A stretch of DNA of 64,000 nucleotides from Apus apus (taxonomy: Eukaryota > Chordata > Aves > Apodiformes > Apodidae), in the NCBI RefSeq assembly GCF_020740795.1, contig NC_067291.1, positions 18,571,780 to 18,635,779 of the forward strand, read 5' to 3'. Below the pieces are notes generated by a model, which searched no databases, had not been told where the DNA came from, and was given only the letters and a program-made list of their open reading frames with translations. Below, piece after piece: positions 13,373 through 27,261 of this stretch. The position numbers were made by a program, and so were the translations under genes. Each line of letters opens with the position of its first letter. Within the stretch, counting starts at the first letter, position 1.

Positions 13373-16300
13373 CTAGATTGAAAAAGACAATAAGGACTAA
13401 TTAAGTATACAAACCAAGGCAGGCAGCGACTGCTATCATAGACCACCCAGATTTACCAATTTTCTTTTTTTCCCAGGGAAACAAGGCCATTGACAGGGCA
13501 CACAGAGCAACAGGTGTAACACAAATTCTGGCACGATAAATATGTGAGTATCATCTCTTCATGTCTATCTGACAGAAAAACAACTCAACAGCAGTAGTTC
13601 ACTAGTGGCAAGCAGGCTTCCTTAAGCACACTCAGTACTGGCCCAACACCTATTGGTCACAAGGTAAAGAGTGAAGCCAAGACGGACAAATAATTCACAG
13701 ACAACTGGATTTAATGCCTCCATGGTTTTCCTGCAAGTTACTCAGCATCATATCCACCACCCAACCCCCCTAAGCCCCTCAAAAAGCTCAAATGTGCATT
13801 CAGAAGTACTGACTTCCAAAGAGTAAACAGATGCAAATTTCACATGAACTTGAGGAATCAGTATCCTGTGGGAAACCAACCAAATGGCACCTTCTGAAGA
13901 CACTATGCGGAGAAGCAGGTAGGGCTCTGACAGAAGTAAAATGCTCCTGCCTGTTGGCAACAGCTGGAGAAGCAGAGAGCATGGTAGCAAAACTAACCTC
14001 AAATGTCTGCCCAAACCAGCAGAGGACTAGAAAAATGTAATCCTAAGAGATGTATGCAAAACACCTAATCCCAACAGTCGACCTGCTGCCACCTGCACCA
14101 GCACCTCCAGCAGCTTTCTGCACACTTCAGACCAGATTTTAGTAGAGAGGAACATCACAAAAGAGGAGCCTCTTCTGCATGAAGCAGCACAGCAGTGACA
14201 TCTGCTCCACACCTTCCATGCTTCTCTCTGCCAAATCCAACCCATCTGCGTGGGCAAACTGGGTCACTTATACTGCAGGAAGAGACGTAGGATGATTCCT
14301 CAAGGCAGACTGCAGAAGAGAGGATTTTCAATCAAGCAACTGTTACAGCCTTGCCCTAAAAATTATGAATTTTAAGCTTTCAGAAACATTTTCTCAAATT
14401 CTACCTTGGAAAAAGCAATACCCTTCCATATCCTTCACAGAAACCTATTTTCATTGGTAAATGAACAGGGCTTCTCCCTTTTTGTATAGGAAGAGAATAT
14501 TTCCTAATAGTGTTTGGCAACTGTGCTCTGAATATAACCCATATTCACAGCTGAATGTGAGAACACTCTCAAGGTAAAGGACGCAGTATTCCCTTGTCAC
14601 TGTCACCTTTAGGTTTCTTCCCAAAAGAAGAGCAGATTTTGGGCAGCACAGACCATCTGAAATACGAAATCTCCTGAATTAGCAACCAACAAAGTGTGAA
14701 ATGTAAAAGTATTTCAGAAGACTTATTTCCTAAGTTCTGCTGGGCAATGCAAAGGTATTTAATTAGTACTAACGACACATCAGCTTCGACACCTTAACAC
14801 TTAACACACGAATTCAGCTTTGTGTAATGAGTATCACCCAATTACTTTAAAAGCTTTGTCTTCTGGATTTCTTACTGCCATGGGTAGGGTTTCGGATGAA
14901 AAGCTTAGATCCCAGCTTCCCAGAGGAGCACGGAGTGAAGCCAGTGGAAACATTCCTGTTGACTTCACAACAGAGGTGGTGAGGCCTTTAATCATCATGG
15001 TGCAATTAATGCACAGTACAAGTGGCCATGAAGTCACATCCTGTTGAAGCACTGAAAACTGCCTGTTTAAAAATGAGACATGCCCGTATCTTGAACTTTC
15101 ACTAACTATTAAGGAAGTTCCACTGTTTATATTTTCTGACACCTACACTTCACATACAAATCTTGAATGAAAAGACTACACAGTAAATTGCTCCTCCTGT
15201 AACAACTCCTAATCAAAGTTTAAAAGACTTCTTCATTAAAGGTAATTGCTGCACTCCAATTTTAATCTCATAGAAATAAAAGGCAAAATAAGCTACTGAG
15301 AAATGCAGCTCATCTCATCCACTGTGACTCATTCCCAACACAGCTTTGGGTGGACGCAGGACACTTTTCCAGACAATCACCAGGTGAAGTTATAAGCTGA
15401 AGTCTTGTGGAAATTTCTGCTTATTAATTCAATTTCTTTTTTATTCAAAAACAAACAATGAATTTTCAGACTTGTTCTCTATATCCTTAAAGATCTGCCT
15501 TTGTAATGATTATAAACTATGGACAATGCAAGACATGTTCTACCACTCCAAGATTAACTTCCTCTCTGGACCCTTGAGGACATGTCTTCAACTCTTTCTT
15601 TTTTCTTTTCTCTCTTTTTTTTTTTTTTTTCCCCACCACCTCTTCTGTTCCCTCCCAGTTTAAACTGACTCCCTGCTTTCCAACCAGGTTCCCCCACTTC
15701 AGGACCCCCCCTAAGTACTGCAAGGAGAAGAGTTCCCATTCAATGGCAAGAGAACAAAATGTTTGTACATCCAAACCCTGGTATGTTTGATTTTCAGTCC
15801 TCATGTTGCATTAAACCCCTCAGCTCAGCTTCACCCCATCTTCTCATGGATCTGGGCCATATTTAAGTTTCATATTAAAACAGGAGTAAACTAGAGACAT
15901 ATCCCTGCATACATGGGGGGCACAACACACACAGAAAGACCATGCCCTAACGACAACCACAATCCAAGGATCGTTGTGTAACTTGGATCAGCACCACAAC
16001 GTTACTTCAGCCTTGGGATCTCACGTCAACCATGCCCCAAGCACAGCTTGACTAAGCCTTTGTTCATTTCCTGCGACAACGCGATTCTTCGGTGAGAGAC
16101 TCGCCCTGTCGTTTGTAACTGTGGCTTTGAGTGTTTGTTTGAACTCAGACAGACAAAATACGCTCCCACACCAAAAATTGCTTGAGTGTCTGTGTCAATG
16201 CCAGAGCTGCTCAGTAGAGGCTGAAACAATGCAAGTCACCATGTGCTGCTCCTTACGACTAAGCCACAGCTCGCTGCTCCACACAGCCACTTTTTGGGGA

Positions 16301-19300
16301 GAGAAGACAGAACAGTCTGCTCAGGAAACATGTTGCACCCAGGCAAAGAAGCCAAACCACAGACTGTTAAGATCAACTGTAACTGCTTCTTTCTGACCCT
16401 GGCTATCAGCAGAACCAAGGACTGCTAAATGCAGGGATGAATTCTGATTGAAGCTACGTTTAATTTTTTTATCTGACACTGCAAAGAATCTGACCTGTCT
16501 CAGTCACAAGCGATTCTGTAGATGAGTGTGTTAACAGCTATGTTTCCTTCCCCCTCTTCCCATCTCCAGTAGAGTTTACCATGCCTGCTCTCAGGTTATG
16601 GGCAGCAACCCGACCCCTTTGGCTCCTCAGACACAGAGCTCTTGTTTCAACACCTTCCTGTTCCTGTGGCCCCACTAGCACCCACTCCCACCAGCTGACA
16701 TTGCTTTCCCAGTCAAGGCTTCTCTAGCATGACTTGTAGATTGTAGCTGCAAATGAACTGTATTTTGATAATAAGATAACAAAGGAAAATATTTTTAGCA
16801 AAACGTGACACCTTCCTTCCCCTACATGAGGCCTCCCCATCACCCTCAGCTGTTTAAAGGAAACGTGATCCCAAAATTTCTGCTACAGGCTCCTGAATCT
16901 ATGCCTGCAGAGATCACCTGCCCTGTGGTGATCGCTGGTGGCCTCAGCCAGCTTACAGCTGTCTCGACTGTCCAGAGGGAAAGATCAGGTTTGGAACAAC
17001 TGATACTTGCGCTGAACCAGTCATTGAAAAACTCAGCAACTGAACTGCTCTGACAGATCCCAACCTTATCTCCTCCGTGTAATCTGAATCTGCTGGGTTA
17101 AAGAGGAGGATGAGCATGAATCAGGACAGCAAGGCTCTCCGTTACCTTCCCCCAGGGCAGCACTGAAAACACGCACCAGGGGGTGCGACCTGGTTTCTCT
17201 CAGTGCACGGGGCTCCACAAACCAGAAGCCAGCGTTCACAGTGAACCAAAGTGCCATTTAAACAAGCTGATACATAGCAAATGTAAGTAATGTTTCCTTA
17301 AAATAAACCTCTTAGTTAGGAGTGCTCCAATATTGGTGGCTATTAAGAACAATTTTATCACCAAATTTATCATCCCTTTAGCAGTTTTGCGCTCGAGGTG
17401 CCCCGCGTGCACCCGAACCCGAGCAAACTGGGTGCAAAGACTTTGTCTCACCTTGTACAGGTATTCATGCAGTACACAAAACTGTGTGCACAAAGAGTGC
17501 TAAAAACCCCCAGTGTTTTCTAAAAAGTGACCACTACTACAGTCACCAAATGATGCCGTAAGTAATTTCCTCATGTATAAATAAATATTCAAAAAGAATA
17601 GCTCAGAGCAGGAGGAGCACAGATCTGGAGTGTTTTATCTTCAGTTTCCAGTATTTATTATTTATTTGCATTACCTTGCTTTGTTACCAGCCCTGCAGGC
17701 TCAGCAGAAGCACAGTCAGCAGCGTTATGCAGACAGTGCTCCCTTTGTAGAGACCCAAATCGGAGACGATTACAAAAAATTTATTATTTCTTTTTTTTTT
17801 TTTTTTCCTTCAGCTTGGGAACCTCCCTTAGAGGAGATGAGAGAAACCATTTAGTTTTGAGAAACGCTCATCTGGTATAATTATGCTGAAGGAAATAATA
17901 ATTTGTGAAGAACTCAGCAAGATAACAGACCTAAAAGACTGACTTCTCAAATTCATGGTTTAGCTAAGCTGCACATTGACTTAGGGCTGGCTGTGCTCAG
18001 GTGTTCCCTTCAAGGTCCCATCTTTCCAGCAATGTTTGCTACAGGGGAAGCAATGAACCACAGCTTAACCAGGAGAACCAAGCATGGAAACCAGGATGTT
18101 GCTTCTGCACGTGGTACTGCAGATGACCATCATGGGAGGTCAGAAAAACAGGCCAGTTTTCAGAATTTCCAGATATGTTTAAAAGAGCTTGTCAGTTAAG
18201 ATCTGCATTACAGAATTCAGATTTTGAGGGCGAGGTTCCTTGAAATTTTTACAGGACAGTGTGGCATCTAGCTTTAATGGAGAACCCAAGCAGCTTCCAC
18301 AGCACCTTAAAGTCCTTTGAATTAAACTCCTCCAAGTTAAACTGCTGCCAATTTTCTGTGCATGGATATCCATCCACCTTCCTCGTGGAAACAGGGACAA
18401 ATAGATCCATCACCCATAGGCACACAGATACTCAGGGGGTCAGACTGAGACCAAAGCCCAAGTGTGCCAGAGGTTTGGACCATGTGGTTATTTCGGGGTA
18501 TGTAGGTGACTCTGTTTCTCCTCATCCCTTATGCGCACCTGCCAGCTGCTCTCACTGCATTTTTTTTTTCAAATTGTTCCTTACACATTCTCACAATTTT
18601 TAGGCACCTAGTTACTGCTAGAAGTTGCTGAGTATGTCATGCTTCTGCTAAAGAATACAGGACTAAGACACACAGAGTTCTCACTACTGCAACACTGCGG
18701 TTTGGTCAATCTGTTGGGCAAAACGTGTATGTGCTGTCACGATATTTAAAGCCCCTTCACACGACCCCCTGCCACGATGTAAGTGTGCACACCCTGCAAT
18801 CCATTGTGCTACCTCAACCTGGCAACTAGAAAGGATCAAAACCAAATACCACCCAACTGCCTGAACCTAGGCTCTGAATCTAAAAGAAGCAAAAAAATCT
18901 GTTTTGTATTACACTTCTGCAGCAGCTAGTGCAGGCTTAGACAGATAATACAAACTCCTTTAAACCCCAAATCCCTCTGGCTGCCTTTCACTTAAGCTTT
19001 CCCAAGCACTCAGGTATTTAGATTCCAATGCAGTCTGTTTCCTATAAGCTACCACGAGCAGTGTGGCAGCATATTGGAAATGGAGCCTCTTGAAGGGCAT
19101 CCTTCTGCTGCGGGAGCAGGAGGGCTCAGCACGAGCCCCGGCATCACTCATGGTCCTCGTGGCACTTCAAGGTGCAGTGGAGACTGTGCCAAACTAAGAA
19201 GTACTGGGGCTGTGTTCCTGCAGAGATACTGCCAAAGGCCAGCCTCAGACATCTCGCCATTAACTGCATTCACACTGCTCTCCTGCCACGTTTCCTGGGA

Positions 19301-22300
19301 AATCTCGTTGCTATGCAGAAAAAAAGAAAAAAAATGGGGAAGAAAAAAAAGACTTCACTGCCTGATATTTCTGTTCCTGAGACAGCAGACTTAAATCTTC
19401 TGGGAGACTGCTTATTCCCATCCTCTCTCCTTCCTGCAGCTCTTTTAGGACAACTCCCCTCAACTGCAAAACCATTAGCACATACTGCTGCACTTTCCCT
19501 GAACCCCAGCCATTCCTTAACTCCTTCCTGCACGGCTCTCTTCCTGACCATTTCTTGTCCTTTGATGTGACACCGCAGTTTCTGCTGCTGCACTTCACCA
19601 GCCTACTGGGAGGGAAGCTCTGCTAACCTGGCTGTCAGACGCAATAACTGCTGAAGCTACAAATCTGCCCTCCAAAAACCTGTAGATCTAAAGCTTATTC
19701 TCTGTCTCGCAGACTACAAAAGCACAACTGTTTCAAAGAGCTGGCGTCTCCTGAAAATCCAGCAGGCCCGTTTTGCCTTGCAGTGGTCATTTTGCTCATG
19801 ATTGATGTTCAGGAAGTGGATTGCTTCCCCTCTTGTTAGACCCTATCTGGATTCACAGCAGCAAGGATCAGCAAATGCTTTCCGCCCCTGTCCCTTTTAG
19901 TTGTGTCTGTAAATGGCCTTTGAGCCACAGCAATTTGGAGGTATTCAGCCTCTGAATCCCTAATTCCTTTCAGCTCTGGCTAGTGTGGTATCAAGGCTCT
20001 GCACACGCTGCCACCCCGGGAATGCCTTGCTAGCAGCTTCCCATTTCACTGGCGGTGCCAGCGATTCAGCTCACCAGGATGCTTTGTCAATGTAGTAATC
20101 CCACCAATTGTCTGCTTGAGTACTTCATGGCAATCAAAAGCCATTTAGCATTTCAGGTTTGTCTTCCTCTCTCCCGCTTCCCTACCGTCCCCCAAAGATG
20201 TCTTCCTGTCACTAGGACATTAGCTCATTTCTTTTAGCAACAGAGGGGGAGAAAAACACATCCAGCCCTACCGCAACGTCAAGAAGTCTCTTTATTCATC
20301 CCTTCCAAGAGTGGACACCATCTCTAGAGGTTAAACCAAAATAGCAGGGCAGTAAAAGATGATACTCAACCCTCCTTCTGAGGGCTGAAGGAGCCCAATT
20401 CCATTATCTGGATTTCCTAAGTTTTCCATGGTTTTGTGTGCGCGTGCACATGTTGCCGATCTGGTTCTGTAAACCCAGCTCTCCCATGGCACAGGACAGT
20501 TCAGCAAGTGTGGGCAAAGCCAGGGATGAGAATCCCTTCCCTACCAGCAAAGTGAAAACGCTCCACAAGTAAAACACATCTCTGGACAACGCTGTGATAA
20601 ACTTCTCTTTCTTAAATTCTTGACACAAAATCTGATGGATGCTAGACAAACCATTCTGCCATAAAAATCCGTTACCTGATGTCCCAGCCTGACTCCAGCC
20701 TTTCTGCATGTAAATGGAAATTACATGGCTCATGAGATTTGCAATCCAAAATGCTCCATCCCACACAGTGAAGGAGAGAACATAACCCTGAAGAAATAGA
20801 TTCTTTCACCCATTTCAAAGCATCAATCACACACCCTCTGTAACTTAATTACAGGTCTGCTGCTGAAAGAAGGAATTAAGTTTCCATTTAAACTGCTGTT
20901 GGCGAACAATATGTTTCAGATTGCCTAAATTAAGTAATTTTACTGCATTTAATGCAGATATAAAGAGAACTACTGTTTCCCAAAACGGGTTGAGCAGGTG
21001 GAGGAGGAGACAGTTTGTCATGCACGGTTTGGCCATCCTGCTCTTACTGGCCAACAGGGCCAAACACTCTTCAACCTGGGCTGGCAGGAGATGGAGAAGG
21101 GTATGTTCTAGCACAAGACTAAAGAGGATCTTTTACCAGAGAAAGATCTGCCCTAGAGCTTCTGGCTGCTGCTCTGATGGCACTAGCTGTGCAGTGCTCA
21201 ATCGGAGCCGGAATACACCCGAGCTGACATTTTAGCTCTTAACTCTTTGAGATTTCCCAAGCAGGCTTTCCACGCAGCCTCCCAGCACTGCCTGCTGGCG
21301 CCAACGCCAGAGCAAGCAGCAGACTTCGGCAGAGCTGAGAGTTGCTCCAAAGCTGCAGACACGTCTCTCACAGAAGAGAGGATGACTCTGGTGCTGCCAA
21401 GGCTTCGGACGGAGGCCCCGTCAGCAGGCGGTGCTCGCAGCGATGCCCAGCGACGAACCGGCACCGCACGGCGGGCCCTGGCGAGGGGCAGGCAGCGCGA
21501 GGCACGCAGGCTGCCCCAAAAATACGTGTGCCCAGGTAACAGACACGTGCCTCAGAGACCCCAGTTCCTGCGGCAGCTTCACCAGCCCGGAGCTTGGAGC
21601 ATTTCACCCCAACAGACTTTCCCTGTTTGAGCTGTTTCTCCACCTGGCCCAGCCGTAGCCAGAGCTGTGGCGAGCGGAGGCTGATTTTTACTCTTTGTTC
21701 CCTGGCGCGTTCTCTGGGTCTCATTCCTAAGCGCACACTCTCGCCCGGGCACAGTGGTCTTTTCTTCCCTATCCAAGGGGTGACAGCCGTCTCCAAACTT
21801 TATTGTTATCAGGCTATCGACTCCGGCAGCAGCACCCGCGGTCGGCAGCGGTGTGACACAGCCATGCCCCAGGTGGAAGCACCGCGGGAAGGTCTTTGAC
21901 GACCGCGTCTCCCCCAGCGACTGCCGGTGCGGGTCCCCCCACCGGAGGGGCTGCCTGACCCGAAGGCGAGACCCCTGGGTGTCCCGGCCTGCTCAGCCAG
22001 ACCGCCAGAGCACCGACGCGACCCAATTCGAGCCTTCAGGTCTCCACCGACCTGTGCCGGCAGGGGCCGAGAGCTCGGGGCACCTCTCCCCCCCTCGCGC
22101 CCCGCCTCGGCCGGGCCGCCCGGGGAGCGCACCGGGCGCCCGGGCTGGCGTCAGGAGAAGCGGGTCTGAGCGTGCCCTGCGGGGCACCCTGCGCTCGGCC
22201 GTACCTGCCCCGGGGGAAAAGGCGAGCGGTTCCCGGGCCGGCGAGGGGCATCCCGCCTCCGAGGGCATCCCGCCGACAAGGGCCCCGCCGCGGGAGACCT

Positions 22301-22702
22301 CCCGCCCGCGGGCTGCGAGCTCAGCCGCTCCTGAGGAGCCGCGGCAGCCGCACCCGGGCAGACCCGAGCCCCAGGGAACGCGGCCGAACCGAACCGAACC
22401 CAACCCAGCGCAGCCCACCCACCCCCGCCCGCTCACCGGTGGGCGGCCACGGCGCGGCTCCGCAGGTACTTCTGCGCCGTCATGACCCCCACGAAGAGGA
22501 AGCTCTGCGCCGGCGGGCCGGGGCGGCGCGGCGGGGCGGCGGCGGCGGGCGGCGGGCGGCAGCCCTGCGGGCGGGCTCGGCGGGGCCGCGCCGCCGCCGC
22601 CAGCTCGGAGGCGCGGGGCAGGACGAGGCGCGAGGCGAGCACGAAGCCCAGCACCAGCCCCAGCAGGACGCTGAGCCAGGCGCGGCGGCCGCGGCCCGCC
22701 AT
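12877..22702 (-). CDS. CHSY1: CHSY1, chondroitin sulfate synthase 1 (exons 1 and 2 only; 5' part of gene)
   Basis: Golgi type II membrane glycosyltransferase that, with CHPF, adds alternating GlcUA and GalNAc to build the chondroitin chain. Two coding exons are in the window (266 nt and 496 nt) and encode residues 1-254. Residues 1-6 are a short basic cytosolic tail; about 8-28 is a Leu/Val-rich signal anchor; 35-66 is an Ala/Pro/Arg-rich stem; the conserved N-terminal glycosyltransferase domain follows with a DDD metal-binding motif at 153-155. The exon 1/2 junction splits an Arg codon (CG|A). Exon 3, which holds the C-terminal transferase domain in this family, is not in the window; it must lie left of position 1, so intron 2 exceeds 12.8 kb. 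The start was chosen by near-identity to the vertebrate N terminus (RGRRAWLSVLLGLVLGF) and a good Kozak context (GGGCATGG). Identity as CHSY1 rather than CHSY3 rests on the strong match in exon 2 and on neighbouring SELENOS. Confidence 0.96.
13373..22436 (-). other. CHSY1 intron 1 (no gene recognised)
   Basis: About 9.06 kb between exons 1 and 2. Low-complexity tracts include the pyrimidine run at about 15590-15633, a T-run at 17791-17806 and an A-rich patch at 19318-19352. GC content rises steeply from about 21.2 kb toward exon 1, where the CpG island begins. Open frames here are short and match nothing I know. Confidence 0.8.
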
Positions 22703-23130
22703 GCCCGCCCGCCCAGGCCCCGCGCGGCTCCTCACAGCGCCGCCGCCCCGCGCTGCGCCGCCGCCGCCAGCCGCGACCAGGCGCCCAGCGCCGCCATGGG
22801 GGAAGGGGCAGGGACGGGAAGCGGAGGGGAGGGGAGGGAGGAGAAGGGAAGGGGGCGACCGCCTCCCCGGCCCTGCCCCTCGGCACAGGCGCCGTGTGCG
22901 GCCCCTGCCGCCCCGTGGCCCCGCCCGGCCGCGGCGGAGCAGCCCCCCCTGCACGGCTGGGGGAGGGAGGCGGCCCGGCCGGGACCCCCGCGGCCCCTCG
23001 CCTCCGTGGAGGCGGAACCCACCCGGGAAAGGGGACGGAGAGCCGGGAGGTGCCCCCGAGACGGGGACCGGCTCCCAAAGCATCGTCCCTGCAGCGGGAC
23101 CGCAGGATGGGGAGCGGCATCTTGGCCGAG
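21850..23130. promoter_or_regulatory. CpG island / CHSY1 promoter region
   Basis: Very GC-rich, CpG-dense sequence around CHSY1 exon 1, fading on both sides; boundaries are approximate. No TATA box was seen upstream of the start codon, as expected for a housekeeping CpG promoter. The many long open frames on both strands here (for example 22172-23656 plus and 21993-23120 minus) result from the scarcity of A/T-rich stop codons, not from genes. Confidence 0.75.
22437..22702 (-). CDS. CHSY1: CHSY1 coding exon 1
   Basis: 266 nt: 88 codons plus CG of a split Arg codon. Start codon complement at 22700-22702; donor GTGAGC directly below 22437. It encodes the cytosolic tail, signal anchor, low-complexity stem and the start of the catalytic lobe (FLFVGVMTAQKYL). 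The stem is much richer in Ala and Pro than the human one, while both flanks are conserved. The exon sits in a very GC-rich CpG island. Confidence 0.95.
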
Positions 23131-26100
23131 CTCTGCGCGGGGGACGGGAACCCGAGCGTCCCAGCCCCGGGGATGCAAAACCTCAGCCCAGCTGGCCAGA
23201 CCTAGAGGTCGGGACAGGAGCCCGAGAGAGTCTGGGCATTTGGATCCAGGGTTGGGGACTGGGATAGCAGATGTAACCCCTGTCTCAGGAGCCAGAACTG
23301 GGGCTCCAGCCCTTTGGAGCAGGAAGGGAGGGCACTGGGAGCCTGGTACCCCGACCCAGGACGGGCCCCAGGTGCCCATGCCTGGTGGCAGAGGAAGGCA
23401 AAGGCCCATCACCCACCCCTGCACAGACCCAGCATGGATCACACCGAGCCAGAATGCTCCATTCCTATCTCCGCAGTCATTTCCCTGCTGCCCACATCCC
23501 AGACCAGCCCTGCCTCGGCCATGGTCCACACAGAGCAGGAGGGGCAGCAGAGCAGTGGTTTCACCTGGAGCTGGTGCATTCGTGCTGCACATGCTCCAGT
23601 GCCAGGAAGAGCAAAAGCACAGGCAGATTTCTGCTTTTTCCCACCTTGCTAATTAAACTGACCAGAAATAGGTCAGTCTATTTTCATCCAGGGGCTGTAA
23701 CGACTGCTCAGCAGAGTGATGACGTTAGCTGTACCAGGTGAAGATTTTTTCCCTTTGTCTGCACTAACTCTCCAGGTGCATTTCATCTACAGAGTGCTTC
23801 AGGTTCAAATACTGCAGCCCCAAACCCTTGATGTTTTACAGGAAAAAAAAAAAACCTCCAGCCCTAACAGAAGAAATGTATCCAGTACAACCCACTGACA
23901 TCCTGCTTATCGTTACGGTTTCTTCCATTTCCTACCCACTTTTTGCATCTCCAGTTGCCAGTCTTTCCCATTTTATAAGTTATTTATATTGTGTCATCCA
24001 CAATGAGCTGAGAAGAAGAAAGTCTTGGCATAACAGCAGCTGCTCTTGGGCAAGAACTGTTGCGAAAGAGGATGCTGTACCAAATTAATGATAGATTTTT
24101 ATGACCCTTGTAGAGTAACAGTCACAGTTCTGTGAACTAGCAGGTAGCATCACAATCTGCTTATCTAACAAACTCGGTATGTCTTGACAAAAATGCTTTT
24201 GTGGGGGTTTTATTGCTCTTGTAATAGTGCAGTCCTCAAACAGAGGTCAGCACTGATGAACTCTTGTGATGACAAGAGCAATGCAGAACGGGAGGAAAGT
24301 GCTGCCACAGTTGATGCTACTAAGCAAAAATAAATTTAGATATAAATAGAAACTGGAGAAGAAATACAAGCAATTAACAGGAAAGAGCAGATCTCCTTTC
24401 GTTTCCCCACAGGCAGAACACAGAAGTATTGAGTGAGATGTATGTTTGTGGGAAGAGGAAGAGAAGAACTAAATGGTGAAAGGGAAGGAAAGGAAGAAAA
24501 ATCCCAACTGGAACAGACAGGAGATGGGGAAAGCCAGGGAAGGACAGGAGCACCGTGGCTTGGCAAAAGCCAGCTGGAAGGCACCAAGAGTTGCCAAGGC
24601 CATGAGCCTTTGAGAGCTGCAAAACACCAGGGAAGGGTTACAGGTGCAGCACTAGCTCCTGTGAACCTTAACAGCTTTGCAACAGCTTCATGCGTGCTCC
24701 CAGGCAGAGAAGAGGTTAATAAAAATCCCCAAAAGGGCTCCTCAGAGGCTGCCCAAACATCCCATCCCTGCTCCAAGCACTGGGCCGACCCAGGGCTGTG
24801 CCTGCCAGGAAGCCCCACATTTGCTCCTACACCACCAGCACAAATTTACCCTTCTGGGACCTTCTTCCAGGGATCAGGACATGGGACCATGATCCACCGC
24901 CGTTCACCCTACTAAAATAATCCCTTTTCTGCTATACTGTACTTTCTGTCCCTTCCATATGGGGAAATTCCACACACACACACCCCCCCCCAACCACCAC
25001 TGTAATTTCCTTCTGCTTCCCAGCAGTTGCAATGCTTTTCTACTATTGCTAACTACTGCTGCCCTCCTCCTTTTCTGCAAAGCCCAGGGTTGTGCTCAGC
25101 CTGCACCCCCCTGCACACGTGCATCTTTTACTCCAATTTCAAAAGCTTCTTCAAAAGGGACCTTGTCAAACTCTGCTTCTCTCCTCAAGCCTGATTATCA
25201 GGTCCTGCAATACAGGACACTGCCAGTCATTCGGGCTAAAACAAAAAGTGAGGCCACTCCTTTCCAAAAAAGGAACATGTGGCGAGTTCGTGAGCAGGAA
25301 CAGGATAACTCTCGGCGTGCTCCAAAACAGCAATAAAAATCTCCTGATGCAAGGGAAAGCCACTGTGGCCTATGAATTACAGGAAAAGGCAGAGCTAGCG
25401 TAGTTAAAAGGCAATAAAAGAGAAGGGTTGGGGCTGAGGAGCTGTCAGTTGGCTTCTTCCCATAGAAAAAAAAGAAGTTAGTCATCAGAATTGAAAGCTT
25501 CATGCGACTTGAGCACACATGGAAACGATGAGGCGGAGCAGCGCGCTCCGCGTTAGATCCCTGCTCCCCCTGGTTCTCTCTTGGCACCTTCCCACCTCCT
25601 TGCACTTCCCAGAGCTATTACAGTCCTGGACCTCACCATGGGCAGGGGGTGAGCAGAGAACCCTTGGGGAAGGGGCAGGAGAAGGAGGGGGTGCTCTCCT
25701 GGTGCCAGGACTTGAACTGGAGAGGAGGCACATTCAGAGTTCACGCTGCCGTGTAAGATCAGAGCCCTGGCTGTGAGGCCCAGATGTCCAGGGGTAGCAC
25801 CTGGGAACACTGCAATGCTCACACACCCTCCCTCAGCACATCAAAGGGCCTCACTTGGTTTCATTTATTATGCCAAACTCACGTTCAGATGTGTTAGGTG
25901 GGCAAGGACCCCTTTTCCTGCTCCTGCCCCCTCCCCTGTTCTTGCACAGGGCAGCTGCTGTTTTCACTATAGGAAAAAAAGAGAAAAAAGAGGGTAAATT
26001 AAGGGAAAACACAAAGAGCACAGCTTAGTTCTGCCATTTATAACCCTGCCATCACCTGCCTAGAGGATGTTTTTAATCTCGTTGGAAGAGAAAGAGTCAT

Positions 26101-27171
26101 ACTGCATAATCACATTGAAGTGCCTTCCCCTGTTAATACTACTCCTAGTCTCAATAAATAGTTGACACTATATGTTACAGCTACTGAGCATTACAAGGCA
26201 TGGCATTTTTCTCATATGACACTGCATACAAGCATAAACTTATTTTTATGCAGCCTATTTTCTATTCTGTGTGGGACTGCTTGAGGAAATATCCTGAGGG
26301 TTCTCCAAAACCTGAAGAGGATGCATGTTGTGTGAGCTGTCTCTCCGTGCTCCCATCCCACTCACTCCAGTGGGATTAGCACCCGGACCAGTCAGCAAGA
26401 GCCCACTTGACCAGCCCACACAGTTTAGACTCAAAATCAGATTAACAAAACAGTATTCTTATTTTTAAGCAATGAAAAAGCCAAGTCCTTGAAGCAGTGA
26501 GCTGGTTTGTGTGCATACAGATACCATCCTTTTGGAATAAAGAAGCTTAACACCAAAAGGAAAAAGTTTCTTCCACGTAGGGGACTGCCCTATAGAGGAA
26601 AGAGGGACTCTCTTGCATTATAACCACTGCTTTTTCCCAACAGTTTTGATCTCCAGTTTTTCCACAGTGGTGAGCCCACTAATACTTACAGGATGTGCCT
26701 TCTACATTCTATATATCTTACCATATTTTAAAATACCAGTTAAAGAAGTGAACCACTTCCCAAATGAAACTTTAATTATTAATGTTCCAGTACTTAAAAC
26801 TGATACTTTAAAAGCTACCCAGGCAGTGGAAAATGAGCATACTTCATATATTCAAGGTAACAGACTCACGGTGGAAAAAATCTAGCTGGGCAACCAGCAG
26901 CATTTGTCTCTGTCACAGTATTTCCAGCACTGTTGTATTTTCCCAAATGATGCAGAAACTCCTTCCCCAGCTCCAGCACCCACTTTTTTTTTTTTTTGCT
27001 GTTTTTTTTTTCCCCTCCCCATCCTCTTCTGGTCCTGCCACAGGACCAGTCCCAACCTTTTCTCTCAGCTGAATCACTCAGAAGATACCCCGTTCAAGAG
27101 ACAAAGTATGTCACCGGTTGCTGGAAACTCAGACCAACATTGCCATCCTCTGGCCCGGCCCTGCAGTGCAG

Positions 27172-27261
27172 CATAGAATCATAGAATCATAGAATCATAG
27201 AATCCTAGGGGTTGGAAGGGACCTCGAAAGATCATCTAGTCCAACCCCCCTGCCAGAGCAG
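27172..27261 (-). mobile_element. CR1 LINE 3' fragment
   Basis: Minus-oriented 3' end of a CR1 retrotransposon, about 90 bp. The tail is four copies of the 8-bp unit ATTCTATG (read on the minus strand), preceded by the CR1 3' block GGTCCCTTCCAACCCC. It is 5'-truncated at the segment TGCTCTGGCAGG. The non-microsatellite part is identical to the plus-oriented CR1 ending at 61262. Confidence 0.93.

Noticed and set aside
21993-23656. Long open frames on both strands (up to 494 codons) around CHSY1 exon 1
   Set aside because: Proline/alanine/arginine/glycine-rich translations in a CpG island where stop codons are rare; only the exon 1 frame has homology.
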